Below are positions 35,770 through 46,697 of a DNA stretch of 64,000 bases, in pieces (positions within the stretch are counted from its first letter, which is position 1; every line of letters begins with the position of its first letter). The notes below the pieces were generated by a model, which saw only the letters and a list, made by a program, of their open reading frames with translations, ran no database searches and was not told the DNA's origin. The position numbers and the translations under genes are program-made. The stretch comes from Neurospora crassa OR74A (lineage: Eukaryota > Ascomycota > Sordariomycetes > Sordariales > Sordariaceae): NCBI RefSeq assembly GCF_000182925.2, contig NC_026503.1, positions 124,001 through 188,000 of the forward strand, written 5' to 3'.

Positions 35770-37404
35770 CTATCGTGGCGAAGAAGACGAAAGCTCGTCC
35801 CGAGAAGAATTTGCAAGTTCGCAAAGTGCACCAGCAGTAGCGACCAAGCCGATCACCATCCTGAGGGTAAAGCCGAAAGAGCCCTCCCCGTCGTCATCGC
35901 TGTCAGAGGTGGTATCATCTTCTTCGGAAGAGGTACTAGATGTACTACCTGGAGTGCAGCAGGTACTAGAATTGCTGGAGGTAGTACCGGAAGCATCCCA
36001 AGCCGTCTTCATGTCCTGGCCCGTCATCAAAGCAGGCCACATCCGATCCACCAACCTACAACGGCCGTTGAGTCCCGAAAGGATACCTCCGCCGACTCCA
36101 TGGCCATGGGCGTGTGCAAATGGGAGAGGTCGCGCCCATTCCATGTCATGCAGCCGCCGTTCCATGTCCTCCAGCCGCCGTTCCATGTGGCGTCTGTAGT
36201 CGGGAGTGGAGGAATCGTGATCATTCCGACGATGGACATATGGTCTGTCATAGTCGTTGGGATCTTGGGAGATGAAGGCTGTGGCGAGCATCTCATCGTC
36301 ACAACGCTGGAGCTGGAAGAAAATATTTTGTCTCGGTAGCAACCACCACTCTCTTGAGCCGGGCCTCATGGATGTCATATGTACATCCCTGATGGGGTTG
36401 TAGGCGTTGAGACGCGACATCGTGTTTGTGTTCCTATATGTACCATGGCCAGCAGGAGTGCAGCCAGAGAGTAGTAGACTCTTCACGTCCATTCTCTTGA
36501 CTGCTTTGCGGGTCGGAGCAAAAAGGTAGGCCACCACGAGCCAGCGGCCTGTCAGCCACCTGCTGTTATCGTCAGACTGGTCGTGGTTGTCTTGGATGTC
36601 TAGACGTTGCGAAAAGACAATCCGCCGGGCGTAGCGAAGATTGGGATAGCGAACGCGTGGGTAGGCGTAGACGGGATGACGGCCGGCAAAGGCGTCGGGT
36701 AGTTGATAGGAGGTCCAGTTGGCTAGCGCGCGCGTGTCGGCCTTGTTTTCTTCGTTGTCGTTGGTGGAGAACGCAGAGGCGGTTCCGGTCAGACATTCCT
36801 CCAGCTCAGTGAGCTGCGTGGGGAGATCGACGAAGAAATGGCGAAGTTCCATATACCATTCCGCCTCAACAGTCTTGTATCTGTTGGTAGACTTGGCGAC
36901 ATTCCAGTTTGTTTCAACAGGATAATGTTGAGAGACGAGAACAGATGTGAACTTCCGGATCGCTTCTGGGGGAGGCCTGAGCTCAACGGGCGGTTGAGGA
37001 GGTGGCTGTTGCAGTGTTTCTTCGGTGAAATGGTATAACCAAGAGCGAAGAGTGTAACTCATCTTTTGAAAAGAGTATTTCCAGGCATTGTTGCTATTCT
37101 TTTTATGGAGATCATGGACAAGCTGCGTGTTCCAATCTTCGTAAAATCGGTAGTGCGGTGCATCATACCGACCGCAAAGCTCAGGTTGTCGGTCGGACGG
37201 GGCGCGAAACTGGTTGCCTCCAGACTGGGAGAAGACATGGTAGGCATTGCTGTTACTCTGTGAGGAGTGGCCCATGGGGTGTTCGGCATCAAGGACAATT
37301 TGATTGCTATATTGGGTGACAGGCTGTTGGATGGATCCGTCCATGTCTTCGTCGTTGGAAACGGCGCCGCGATACCTGGGGAGAATAGTCGGATTGGACG
37401 ACAT
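35770..37404 (-). CDS. Unknown protein, 544 aa, founder of local paralogue family
   Basis: A single uninterrupted frame of 544 aa. I recognise no known domain. Shared with the 486-aa protein at 43713-45173 are LRHFFVDL (residues 187-194), ALANWTSY (226-233), RRIVFSQR (260-267), LTGRWLVVAY (284-293), a MDVK-LL-SGC block (305-315), and near the end a W-rich PALMTGQ block (457-463). Its first ~95 residues (SIQQPV, GHSSQS, YEDWNT) and its Thr/Ser-rich region with a C-terminal hydrophobic stretch (511-531) are instead shared with the 185-aa protein at 42126-42683. A run of charged residues near 405-422 (MERRLEDMERRLHDME) could form a short coiled coil. The hydrophobic C-terminus suggests tail anchoring, by inference. 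The size, intact frame and conserved blocks argue for a real gene. Function unknown; possibly restricted to Neurospora and close relatives. Confidence 0.7.
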   Translation of the reverse strand: MSSNPTILPRYRGAVSNDEDMDGSIQQPVTQYSNQIVLDAEHPMGHSSQSNSNAYHVFSQSGGNQFRAPSDRQPELCGRYDAPHYRFYEDWNTQLVHDLHKKNSNNAWKYSFQKMSYTLRSWLYHFTEETLQQPPPQPPVELRPPPEAIRKFTSVLVSQHYPVETNWNVAKSTNRYKTVEAEWYMELRHFFVDLPTQLTELEECLTGTASAFSTNDNEENKADTRALANWTSYQLPDAFAGRHPVYAYPRVRYPNLRYARRIVFSQRLDIQDNHDQSDDNSRWLTGRWLVVAYLFAPTRKAVKRMDVKSLLLSGCTPAGHGTYRNTNTMSRLNAYNPIRDVHMTSMRPGSREWWLLPRQNIFFQLQRCDDEMLATAFISQDPNDYDRPYVHRRNDHDSSTPDYRRHMERRLEDMERRLHDMEWARPLPFAHAHGHGVGGGILSGLNGRCRLVDRMWPALMTGQDMKTAWDASGTTSSNSSTCCTPGSTSSTSSEEDDTTSDSDDDGEGSFGFTLRMVIGLVATAGALCELANSSRDELSSSSPR

Positions 37405-37713
37405 GATAAAAATGGTCGAGCGTAAGTTGAAGGTTACGTAGAGGTAGATTTAGTGCATGTGTGGATGTTGGGGAGTTTGTATGACCAAAATCATTTGGTA
37501 AAAGAGGGAGAAAGGAAGGGCGGGTAGGCTTTAAGTACTTGACCTCTACGGTATTTAGAGGTGTGAAGGCGGAAGCACATCTATAGTATCTTGCCTGACT
37601 GGTTTCGAATCCGGTATCCGAGTTGGACTTCCTGCTTCTCCGGCATACTATACGTGTGCATATTTGGGTGAAATGCATATGCAGCTTCTTCTGGTGCATC
37701 AGGGCTGTAGAGG

Positions 37714-38380
37714 TATCTATAAACTCGGGTCATTCCTTTTTGTTTCCCTGGAAATTAGACATGATCAGACATAATCAGATATGTCGGTATGAGTTCGAAA
37801 CTTCCCCATTTCTGCCCGTAGAAAATACCGCAAAGATTCGGGGGATAGCTTTTTAGGTTCCAGGAAAATCAGGCATAGTCTGCAAGCATACTGCAACATT
37901 ATATGCCCACCAAATTTCTACGCAAGACGGTGATTCTGATTGTCCCCACCCTCCAGCACCCTCGAGGAATAGGTGAGAAAGGCAGGACATTAGAGAAATC
38001 GAATTTACAGTACTTTGGGTTAGCAACACATCTCCCCCACTCTTTTTATCAGACATAAAACGCACATATTCGTGCAGTGTGCTTATAGATTATGCCTGAT
38101 TTCCTGGGAACCTAAAAAGCTATCCCCCGAATCTTTGCGGTACGTGTAGCGGGGACGACGCATTGTCACCCCGAAGCATACATTGTAAATCCAATTCTTC
38201 TGGTGCCCTGTCATTTTCCTCTGTCTTTCCGATAGTGTTGGCGAGTGGGGACATTCGAATTCACCTGCATGCATACAATTTCTGGCGAGCACGAATATTG
38301 CAGTATGTTTAAAGACCATTCCTGATCTCCAGGAAACCAAAAACGGATGGCCTGAGTATATACGATACACAGACAGGCAG
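37714..38380. repeat. Cluster of four diverged ~75-bp repeats
   Basis: Units at about 37714-37775 (minus), 37817-37892 (minus), 38074-38151 (plus) and 38300-38380 (plus) share GCAGTATG, a CCTGAT-TCC-GGAAC core and CTAAAAAGCTAT-like words. Two point left and two point right. They are not explained by a coding gene in this interval. Identity ranges from nearly complete (middle pair) to roughly 70 per cent by eye (outer copies). Confidence 0.65.
37817..38151. repeat. Foldback: ~78-bp inverted repeat around a 180-bp spacer
   Basis: The arm starting near 37817 is the reverse complement of the arm ending near 38151. Both contain TACCGCAAAGATTCGGGGG and GGATAGCTTTTTAGGTTCC, with only a few differences. 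The spacer has no reading frame of note. It could be a foldback-type MITE or the hairpin of a non-coding transcript. Confidence 0.75.
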
Positions 38381-41300
38381 GATCCCAGCACATCCGATTG
38401 AGTACTTCCTTATGTTTTCAAGCAACACAGCATCTCCCATTGTCCCGCACGTAAGCACGAGGTTTGTCTTCTGGATCTCGTCGGATTTCAGGCTATCCTT
38501 CCGTTCTGTGCAACTCAGCCAGAAGAGAGGTATCCACGCGAAAGCCCTCATACTCTTGTTCCACACATGTACCAAACACCTGCAACCAAGAGCGAGCATA
38601 AGGTCTCACCCGCTCCTTTGAAGTACCGCAACGGGCAAGACTTTGTTTGTTTACGGTATGGTGTTGACTGGCCTCAAGCTTGGGAGGGACAACTTGTTCG
38701 TCGGGAGTAGAAGATCCGAAGTGCCTCAGGCACCGGCCTCGGTATCGGTGGCAGCGGAAGCGCCAAACGGGGTGCTGGTGCTCTGGGGGTCCATGATCGT
38801 GCTGCCCGTTACAATTTCGTGGGTGTCTGCATGGAGTGTTATTCGTGGCATACTCCATATCTACTCCAATAGCATCGGGGTCGACTTGGACTGGAGTGGT
38901 GGGCGTGTTGGGGGTAGCAGCTCATTCTCTAGATCTGGTGACTGGCTGGATTGTCGATTAGCATTTTCCTACACAAAATCGTAAAGGGATGCCAACAATG
39001 AATGCCCGGAATGCGAACGGAAGTCAACTTACAAACCCCAGAGCTGATTCATGCCTATCAAGCCGTCTCAACTCTCAAGTGAAGGCGAAGGTGATGATGT
39101 AGATGACTACAGAGTCCGAGGCACTTGGATGTCGAGGACATGATGTTTTTGATGATGAAGTGATTGCCAATTTTAGGTCCCAAAACTTGAGTGATAGTGA
39201 TGAAGAGAGGAGAGAGGAGTTTCGAAGAATTCAAGAGCTTCTACAGTAGCCTTGCGGCTGGTTGCATATATAGAGCAACGACATGAATCAATTGAACACA
39301 GAAGGGCATTGGAAAGTTGACGCAAGGTCTCGAGCTCAAATACAAAGAAACCAGTATTGGACTGTCCAACACACGAAGAGCATCCGGCATTGCTATGTTG
39401 TGGAGAAACAGGCCAAGAATCAGAGTTGCAACATCCAGCCGAATCATTTCCCAATCTCAATGCTGGTGACTTCAGTTAATAATGGAAGAAGAAGAGGAGG
39501 GAAGAGGAAAATGAAGGGGGGGGGGGATTCTCTGTAACTGTACATTGGTACGCGAGTACCTCCAAGAATTCACGTGTGGATCGAAAATGCATCCTACTGT
39601 GCTCAACAGCGCGGCGGCCTGCCAGGTTAATACAATTCATTGTTGCCAGCGGAAATCACACTTCAGTTCCGCTTCTCAGGGCTGGCGCAAACTGAAGTGG
39701 AAGTCACGGCCCGGACTGCTGGGTGCTTGCCGTGCGATACCGGGGCAATCTGGACCTGCCATAGGTAAGTCGCCCCACACCCGGAATACACGATCCGTCG
39801 ACCTCATTCGCACTTGCTTCTCGCTCGCCATCCCATCCTGTTCTAGAATTATTGGGGCAGAGAGCGACGCGGCGCCTGCCCCATGTTCAAGACCCAGGTC
39901 AAGGCATCATGGTACCTCAGGAAGTGGAAGGAGGACAGGTTCCTAGGATGGGTGCGTATCTTGATCATGATAAAGGGCAGTCACGGGGACTTGGCTCCAT
40001 GCCCAGAAATGAAAGGGTCACCAGTCTCGAGAGGTTTCTTTTCTCGAATTCAAGGTGCCGAGGTGCCTCGCATTAGCTTGAGGTTGGTCAGGCCGCCCCA
40101 GGTCATAACAACATTAAGTTATGTCTCGGTCAAGGGCGCCCTCTTCGGTGAAAGACTTTTTCAGTGGAAGTGACGGTTTAACCTTCCACCCTTTCCTTTC
40201 TTTCGCAGATCACGTCCCCAACCCACGTCATAAACAAGCCAAGAAAACTGAGGCCTTTGGGACAAACATTTGAGGAAAGAGCCTCCATCCTCGTGTCTTT
40301 CGGATGTGGAATGGAGCGCTCCCCGATAAAGGAGCATGAACAGGCAACTGCGTTAGGGCCATGAAACATGTGGAGCTTCGTTCCAGTCCCCAAGCCCGAA
40401 TGATGGACGGATGAGTAAGGAGTGTCCGGCCTGCACTGGGAAAGAGAACTTAGATGGCTCTCATGCGCACTTGCACATCATGATCATGACACCATATTAA
40501 CGACAGTAGGCAAATGGGATGTCCAGACTAGGCCAACTTGGAACAACGATACGACCACTGGTCCGGCTCACGCCCCTCTCGTTCTTCCCGGGCCTTTTGC
40601 CAGGCAGATGCCCCAGTTCTTCCTGCCTGCTGTCAAGGTGGCCATCTTCTGCCCCGCCATCGCCACGGCAGTAGCCAAGGCAGTAACAAAAGTCCAGGAC
40701 AACTGAAACGACCCGTCGGGTCCGAGAAGGCCGCAGCGTGAGCGCTCACGTTTGAATTGAGGAAGGCGCAGGCCAGTTTCCGCACTACCAAGATACATCA
40801 GAGGTACTACGTACCACTCCGTCGAATGAGGTCGTGACGGGGAAGGGAAGGGAAAGAGGGGACGGAGAAAACGACTGAGCAGTCTCCCCCTTAGACCCGG
40901 TGGCAGAAGAAGTCACCATCAGTTTAGTGATTGAACCAACGGCTGAATGCAGTATGCAACGCCCGCAATTGCAGGCAGCGGGGAAGAAACGGGACTCAGG
41001 ATTGGTGGTCGGGCGGCATGGGCGTTACACCACTAACATTTACAACGCTAAACCGGCGTTAGCTTCGATAAGGGCTCATCTAAGTCAAAGAATGAACCGG
41101 ACACCTTCAGTTACTACGGTCAAGTACAATTGACACCTTTGGCATCCTCTTGCAGGCATTTACAAATCTTTGTAATACCTCATGTTGGCGATTGACTGTG
41201 TTTCCCAGATTCAACAATACCTATTGGACTCTCGCAGATGTGTTTCCAACTTGTCACAAGGCATTCCGTAGTTTGGTAACGGTGTTTCCTCAACACTAAC

Positions 41301-42125
41301 GAGCAGCATTGGGCTATCCGCATCTAGTTCATTTTCAATCCCCTTCTTCAGTTACGATCGCTCCGAGGTATGTTTAGAAACAACAGAACGGCCCGGGCCG
41401 CGCAAGCATTCCATCCGACCTGGGTCTGGGTAGAGGTGCCTACCGCAAAGTCTGCAAAGACAGCACAAAAGGATTTCGGGCAACTAGGAGATTGTCGGCT
41501 GAGAATCAAGAATGGGTTCGGTAAGTAGCCACCTGACCTGGCGGGGGGAGGGAATTGAGGTACATGTGTGTGGACAAGAGGGCTTGCGTCGCGGATATTC
41601 TGGATAAATTGTGCAGAGATGAGCAACTGGAGCAAGTGGAGGCAAATGTCGGATGAGATTTGGGAGATGATCCTTGCGGTTGAGTGCGTGCTGCGTGGAA
41701 AAGGACTGGAAGTAGGTACCCGGCTGCGGTCATGGGACATATTCACCGGAGAGAGAGCTGCATTTCATCCAAAAATGGACACTCATGGCATGCCCGGAGA
41801 ATCAGAAAGTCGGACTCGGACATGGACTCGGACACCAGGCTCGAGACATGTATTTCTACCTCTACTTTCTGCATTATGGTGCAGCCCGGCGGCAAGAAAG
41901 ACGAGGAAGCATCCGAGGCATGGTTCGAAGCTTTCTCTCTGTTCAAGGCCTGTCCTTCTTCTTCCTCCTTCATCAACTTTTCTCCTCCTCTATTCTCCCT
42001 AGCATCAACAGTCAGCAAAAGCTATCGTCAACACTGAGGAAAAGCTTGTAGGTTCTACTGAGCATTGCTTCCCATTTACCAGCATTCCTCCGCTAATCTC
42101 GAACTTCTGTCTAGCCAAAGCCATC
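38381..42125. other. Intergenic region with no confident gene
   Basis: Between 38490 and 39052 the minus strand has a 121-aa open frame (38858-38493), and also a possible 34-aa spliced frame (39052-39033 joined to 38945-38861, GTAAGT donor, GCTAATC branch site). Neither is like anything I know. From 39173 to 41900 open frames are short and chance-like. A possible 5' leader of the 185-aa gene (with a GTAGGT...TCTAG intron-like stretch at 42050-42114) precedes the next gene. Confidence 0.4.
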
Positions 42126-42683
42126 ATGTCGTCCATGCATACCACACTCCCCGGTATTCATGGCCCCGTTTCCCCCAACGAACACGGCTCCATTCAACAG
42201 CCTGTGAGCCGGCATGGTGACAAAGTCGCCCTTGACGCCGCCAAACACTCGGTGGGCCACTCCTCTCAGAGTAACAACACTGCCCACGACACCGTCTACG
42301 AGGACTGGAACACGATGAAGGATACATGTAGCAACCTTGGAAATGCCTGTGGTACTTCGAGTACTACCTCCAGCCCATCTAGCACCTCCAGTACCTCTTC
42401 TCAAAATGGTATCGCCACCTCCAACATCAATGAACACTTGACAATGCTAGAAGACGCTTTTGTTATGATGGTGGGCTTTGGGGTTGGATATTTATTGGGT
42501 TCCATGTTGAGAAAAATCTGGCATATGAAACAGCTCTTCTCCTGCGCTTCACGATGGCTTCAATCGCAAAAGCTGAAAAGGCGTCTCTCAACAAACGACA
42601 TCCAGATGGACAGACAGAGGTCCCCAAACAAACACGCAAAAATTGATAGGACTTGGGTTTTCAGTAAACCTACTCCTAGCTAG
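42126..42683 (+). CDS. Internally deleted paralogue, 185 aa, with membrane segment
   Basis: An intact frame in the opposite orientation to its relatives. Residues 1-70 follow the start of the 544-aa protein (MSS, a SIQQPV block, a GHSSQSN block, YEDWNT). After that it jumps to a Ser/Thr-rich stretch (GTSSTTSSPSSTSSTSS) matching residues 473-493 of the 544-aa protein. The whole middle, about 370 residues with the shared LRHFFVDL and LTGRWLVVAY blocks, is missing. It ends with a hydrophobic segment (residues of about 115-130, VMMVGFGVGYLLGSML) and a basic tail rich in Lys and Arg. This could be a functional short form that keeps only targeting parts, or a decaying copy with a frame that happens to survive. 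The clean frame across the joint argues against random decay. Confidence 0.6.
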   Translation: MSSMHTTLPGIHGPVSPNEHGSIQQPVSRHGDKVALDAAKHSVGHSSQSNNTAHDTVYEDWNTMKDTCSNLGNACGTSSTTSSPSSTSSTSSQNGIATSNINEHLTMLEDAFVMMVGFGVGYLLGSMLRKIWHMKQLFSCASRWLQSQKLKRRLSTNDIQMDRQRSPNKHAKIDRTWVFSKPTPS

Positions 42684-43712
42684 ACAATTAGACAATCACA
42701 TTCGTGTGGACGGCACATTCTCTTTTCCTTTTTTGTTTCTTGAAAATGTACCTAGGACTAGAAAGGTTTTTGATTGGTGGAATTGGCGTGGACCTAGGTA
42801 GCAAGCACAACCTTCACCTACAAAACTCGTTGAGGCTAAACTTCTACTACATACTCTACTTGGAGGTCTTCGCGGTGATGGCTTGTTAAAGCCACGTAAG
42901 CAGTGTAGTAGGACAGCCGCGTCATTGATAAACCTAGGAAGAGGTAGTCGTAGTGGTACTTTCGTACAAGTCGTTATGTCGCCATTTCGGGTCCCAAATT
43001 TATACATGTTGAAGCTGTCATGATCCACATCAAAAGTTAGGTACTGCGTTTTTCTTTATGTTAACCCTCACAGGCAGTCGGTACATAATTCATCCTCCCA
43101 CTGGGTTTTGCTGGGTTCTGACCGTTGTGGGAGAGAGAGAGCACTTCACTTTGAAACTTGCCGAGTACCTCTAGACCAGATGACTTGAGATTGGTTTTGC
43201 AAAAGACATCACGCTTTTATTGCTGATTTTCCTCTACTGGAATAACCTCAATCCGAAATGAAGCTGCTCATTGATTGACCCTGTTAATGATGCCTCGCTT
43301 TGCTATGGAAGTTTCGAGTGCCTTTGGTTGGTGTGCTTGTGGCACCCGCCTGGCTCACTTCCATGTTCATGTCGTGCCAAAGACAAGACGGATATGCTTA
43401 GAACTCTAGCTGCCTGGTAATACCAGATGTCACTCGGTCGTTGCAGAAAACATGTTAATTGGATGAAGAATTGCCTAGAGGTCGACAAATTGAGCTATTG
43501 ATTTATTGTCAAGTTACGCTAAAGTTGTTACGATAGAGGCATTGTTGCTGATTCTCCTCTAATCACTACTGACATAACCTCGATCTCAATCGAAGCCGCG
43601 TGCTGATGAGCCTTTGAAGGACGGAGATGCCTCGCCTGCATGTATTTGGCATGCACTTCCGGCCGCTGTTGAATCCATACATGTGTCCATCTCACTCGGT
43701 AGAAGTATTGGG
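42684..43712. other. Spacer between 185-aa and 486-aa family members
   Basis: No supported gene. It contains an imperfect direct repeat (43217-43330 against 43543-43650) and a few TACCTA words near 42745 and 42792. The two flanking genes converge here, so both 3' ends should fall within it. Confidence 0.5.
43217..43650 (+). repeat. Imperfect direct repeat, spacing about 326 bp
   Basis: ATTGCTGATTTTCCTCTA, ATAACCTCAATC and GATGCCTCGC at 43217-43310 recur as GTTGCTGATTCTCCTCTA, ATAACCTCGATC and GATGCCTCGC at 43543-43640, in the same order. It suggests a local segmental duplication next to the paralogue genes. Confidence 0.5.
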
Positions 43713-45173
43713 CTAATCGTCGGTCCAATCCCACACAAGGCCGTCAAGATCCGTCGTCGCGTGTGGAGGTACTGTGTACTGACCCGTCATCAAAGCCGGC
43801 CACAGCCGATCAATGCGATGGCAGCGGTCCTCGAGTTCCTGGGGGATAGGTACTCCGATAGGGACAGCATCGATGTTAGTTTCGCCTGGGTTGCATCCTT
43901 TTAGGTAGGGGTCGTAGTAGACGGTAGGAAACATCTCCGTTTCGTCTTCCGGGTTGCCGGTTTCCGTTCCCCCCACGATAACAGTCTTCTTTGTGGTCGT
44001 AGTCGTGGAAGTGATAGTGGTGTCAGCAGCCTTGTCTTCGATTTCCACAAGGATAGGAGTTGAGGCCGTTGAGGTCGTTGTTGTTGTTGTTGTTGTCGTT
44101 GTTGTTGTCGTTGAGGTTGTTATGCCGCCGCCACCGCCATACCGATAGATGTAAAGCTCGGATGCCAACTTCTTTCTCCGCTCAAGCTGGTAGAATGTGC
44201 CAGTCGCCGGACCGTCACCACTACGAATACAGTTGTGCGGGTCCCAGGACTGGGCACGGAGAGCCAGCATAGTGTCAGTGTTGTAGTGGGTAATTGGACC
44301 TGCACCTGAGCATGAGCCTGTACCATGGGCAGCGGTCATGGTACCGGAGCAGCCCGTTGATAACAGGGTTTTGACGTCCATGTTGAACATGGCTTTGGGC
44401 GTAGAGGCAAAAACGTAGGCCACTACGAGCCAGCGACCCGTCAGCTGCTTTCCATCCCCCTTGGCGCTCCGCTGCGAGAAAATCCTCCGTTGGGAGCATC
44501 GGAGGGGGGTGATCGGTTCTGTGCCAGTTGGGTCGGTAAAATAGAACCATATGGCTGGTTCCAATTCGGTGTTGGGGATTTCGTAAGAGGTCCAGTTTGC
44601 TAGGGCGGCGGTGTCTGTGAGGTTCGTGTTATCGTCAGAAGAGGATGACGAGGAGAGATAGTGCTCAAGCTCTTGAAGCTGCTGGTCTAGGTCGACAAAG
44701 AAGTGGCGAAGTTGAATGTGCCACTCTGTGTTCCTCGGCACATCAACTCGAAGCATTGTGAGTTCCCGGGAGACGTGGACGGGGTAATGGAAAGATTCGA
44801 TGTAGTACTTGAATCGAGCCATGTTTGTCGTGGGTGGCTGCCTGAGCGTGCCCTGTCTGATAAGATTGTGAATCGTCGGGACATCAAAGTCTTCTTGATG
44901 TACGTGTAGCCCAACATCAGGACCAAAAGGCTCATCGTTGTTCGGTATGGGGGAGTGGTTAGACGTGGTCGATGTAAAACCGTCAACGGCAATCTGGGTG
45001 CGCTTGGGCTGCTGAACAGTCTCATGGGCGTTTGTTCCACCGTGGGATGTGAGGCGTTGGACGTCACGGCCCGGGCCCTTGATGAAATTGGCGCGGTTGT
45101 CATGGTTAGCTTGTCGGGAGGGAGTCTTGGGCCGGAGTGCAAAACGACCGGTCCGGAAGAAGGATGAAAGCAT
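43713..45173 (-). CDS. Unknown protein, 486 aa, paralogue of the 544-aa protein
   Basis: A single open frame of 486 aa on the minus strand. It shares with the 544-aa neighbour the blocks LRHFFVDL (155-162), ALANWTSYEIP (190-200), RRIFSQR (229-235), LTGRWLVVAY (244-253), a MDVK-LLSTGC block (265-275), NTDTM (298-302) and RLWPALMTGQ near the end. The N-terminus (basic, MLSSFFRTGRFALRPK) differs and could be a mitochondrial-type presequence or just divergent. A threonine run (about residues 353-368), coded by ACN triplets and seen as GTT repeats at 44070-44115 on the plus strand, interrupts the C-terminal half. There is no C-terminal hydrophobic segment, unlike the other two members. No known domain is recognised. 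The conserved core, present in two long copies with different ends, is probably a folded domain of unknown role. Confidence 0.68.
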   Translation of the reverse strand: MLSSFFRTGRFALRPKTPSRQANHDNRANFIKGPGRDVQRLTSHGGTNAHETVQQPKRTQIAVDGFTSTTSNHSPIPNNDEPFGPDVGLHVHQEDFDVPTIHNLIRQGTLRQPPTTNMARFKYYIESFHYPVHVSRELTMLRVDVPRNTEWHIQLRHFFVDLDQQLQELEHYLSSSSSSDDNTNLTDTAALANWTSYEIPNTELEPAIWFYFTDPTGTEPITPLRCSQRRIFSQRSAKGDGKQLTGRWLVVAYVFASTPKAMFNMDVKTLLSTGCSGTMTAAHGTGSCSGAGPITHYNTDTMLALRAQSWDPHNCIRSGDGPATGTFYQLERRKKLASELYIYRYGGGGGITTSTTTTTTTTTTTTTSTASTPILVEIEDKAADTTITSTTTTTKKTVIVGGTETGNPEDETEMFPTVYYDPYLKGCNPGETNIDAVPIGVPIPQELEDRCHRIDRLWPALMTGQYTVPPHATTDLDGLVWDWTDD

Positions 45174-46697
45174 GACGGGCGATGGTCAGGTTCCTGGTGG
45201 ATGAATGTTGATGGTTGACCGAGGTACTCGATGCTGGAAGGATAGATCAAACGAAGGAACTGGAACGGGGAAAGAAGAGTAGAGGAGGGTGTTTTATACC
45301 TACCTCTACTTAGTGGTGGCAAAGGCGAAACATTAAGCAGCTCCCTCTCTCAAGGATTTGAAAATATACATGCATACATCTGCCCGTACAGTTCCGGATG
45401 CATGCTGATGAACACCTGTCTTCATTCTGCAGATTTCTATAGGAGTAACGACTTGGCTGAATCAAGGAAGTTGACTTGGAAGGCCAGAAAGCCCTCATGT
45501 TTATTCGAGGCATGCTCGCTTCCAACTTTCTGTTGACCGGCCGGGCAGGTCATGGACTGGCAGTTTGCGTGTTATCGGAAGACAGAGAGCGTCGGACATG
45601 AACGGAAAGAGGATATGGACATGGCAGCCATTAAGAAAAATAGGAGAAAGCTGCAGATGTGTGACGCGATTTCCCTGCATTTGTGTTCTGTACCGAGATT
45701 GAATAAGTAGTCGTCAACTCCGACTCGGAGTGTCCTTCGGTTGTCGTTGCGGGCGTCCAACGCGCGAATGCGTCAGCCACACCGTCAGCCCCATAAACAG
45801 CCACATCCACCATCATCCTCGAGGGACCAATCAAGAGGCCCGGTAAAGCTGTCGGTCACGTGCACAGGCGTTCATTTCGCACACCACACAAAAGTGTGCT
45901 TTTCAGGATTCAACAACCTGAAGTGGAAGAGCCGTGTCACTGGAGCAATCTTTCCGAATCTCTTCATCAGCCCAATCTTCAAGTGACGACGAAGGGAATA
46001 AAAGTTCAGAGGTCGTCTCGTCTTCCACCACCCGCAACCCGATACAACGGAAAGCAGAGCAAAAAGCGACCAGCTGAGTTGCCTCGTCGTATAGACTCGA
46101 AATACCAGACCTGGACTGTTGTTCGTCTGGCTGATCTTGGTGAGAACTGAAATGCAGGTCGGCAAATGCCAAATGGTGACATGGACGGGAGAGAGAGGAT
46201 GTGGAGAGATTTCCAGTAGAAATCCGCAGATCCGACGCAACATCCGACCAATCTTCAGAGCCCGAGTCCCGCTTTTTCAGGCAGCTATGCCAGCAAGGGC
46301 CGCGAAGGCCACTTTTTCACCCCTGTAAGCGACCGCCGTTGGCCGGCCACGTATTACTCTCCATGGCAGTGTGCCCGGGCTCTGTTAATAGGGTGTGCAG
46401 AAGCATAACAGATTTGGCGGGACTTTCGTACGTATCTCTGTTAGTGACTTGCACATCCTACCGCAAAGCCACCTGGTTGGCCACAAAAACCCCTGCAACG
46501 GGAAAAAGAGGGGGCAGAGGAAGCGTACATGAACCCGGGCCTCCCCAAGCCAGTGTCTTCTTCTCCCGTTCCCCATCTTTTATGTATTCCTTTCCGTGTG
46601 ACCACTTGACAGCACGGGCACGGTCCACTTCAGTTCGGCCTCCACTTTTGACGTCGTCTTGTTCCTTTCCATTCCTGACGTCCATCCCGTCACCACC
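45174..46697. other. Intergenic region between two divergent genes
   Basis: No supported gene. It should contain the promoters of the 486-aa gene (minus) and of the 586-aa gene (plus). A perfect start context (CACCACCATGG) ends it at 46691-46701. Short frames on both strands overlap each other and look accidental. Confidence 0.5.

Noticed and set aside
37600-37625. GGTTTCGAATCC, similar to a tRNA B box
   Set aside because: The flanking bases do not form the T-arm stem, and no matching A box or acceptor stem is present.
37714-38380. CRISPR-like spaced repeats
   Set aside because: Only four diverged copies in mixed orientation with unequal spacing, in a eukaryotic genome. The pattern is that of dispersed or foldback repeats.
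44050-44118. Plus-strand Val-rich frame at the GTT repeats
   Set aside because: It is the shadow of the threonine run in the 486-aa protein on the other strand.
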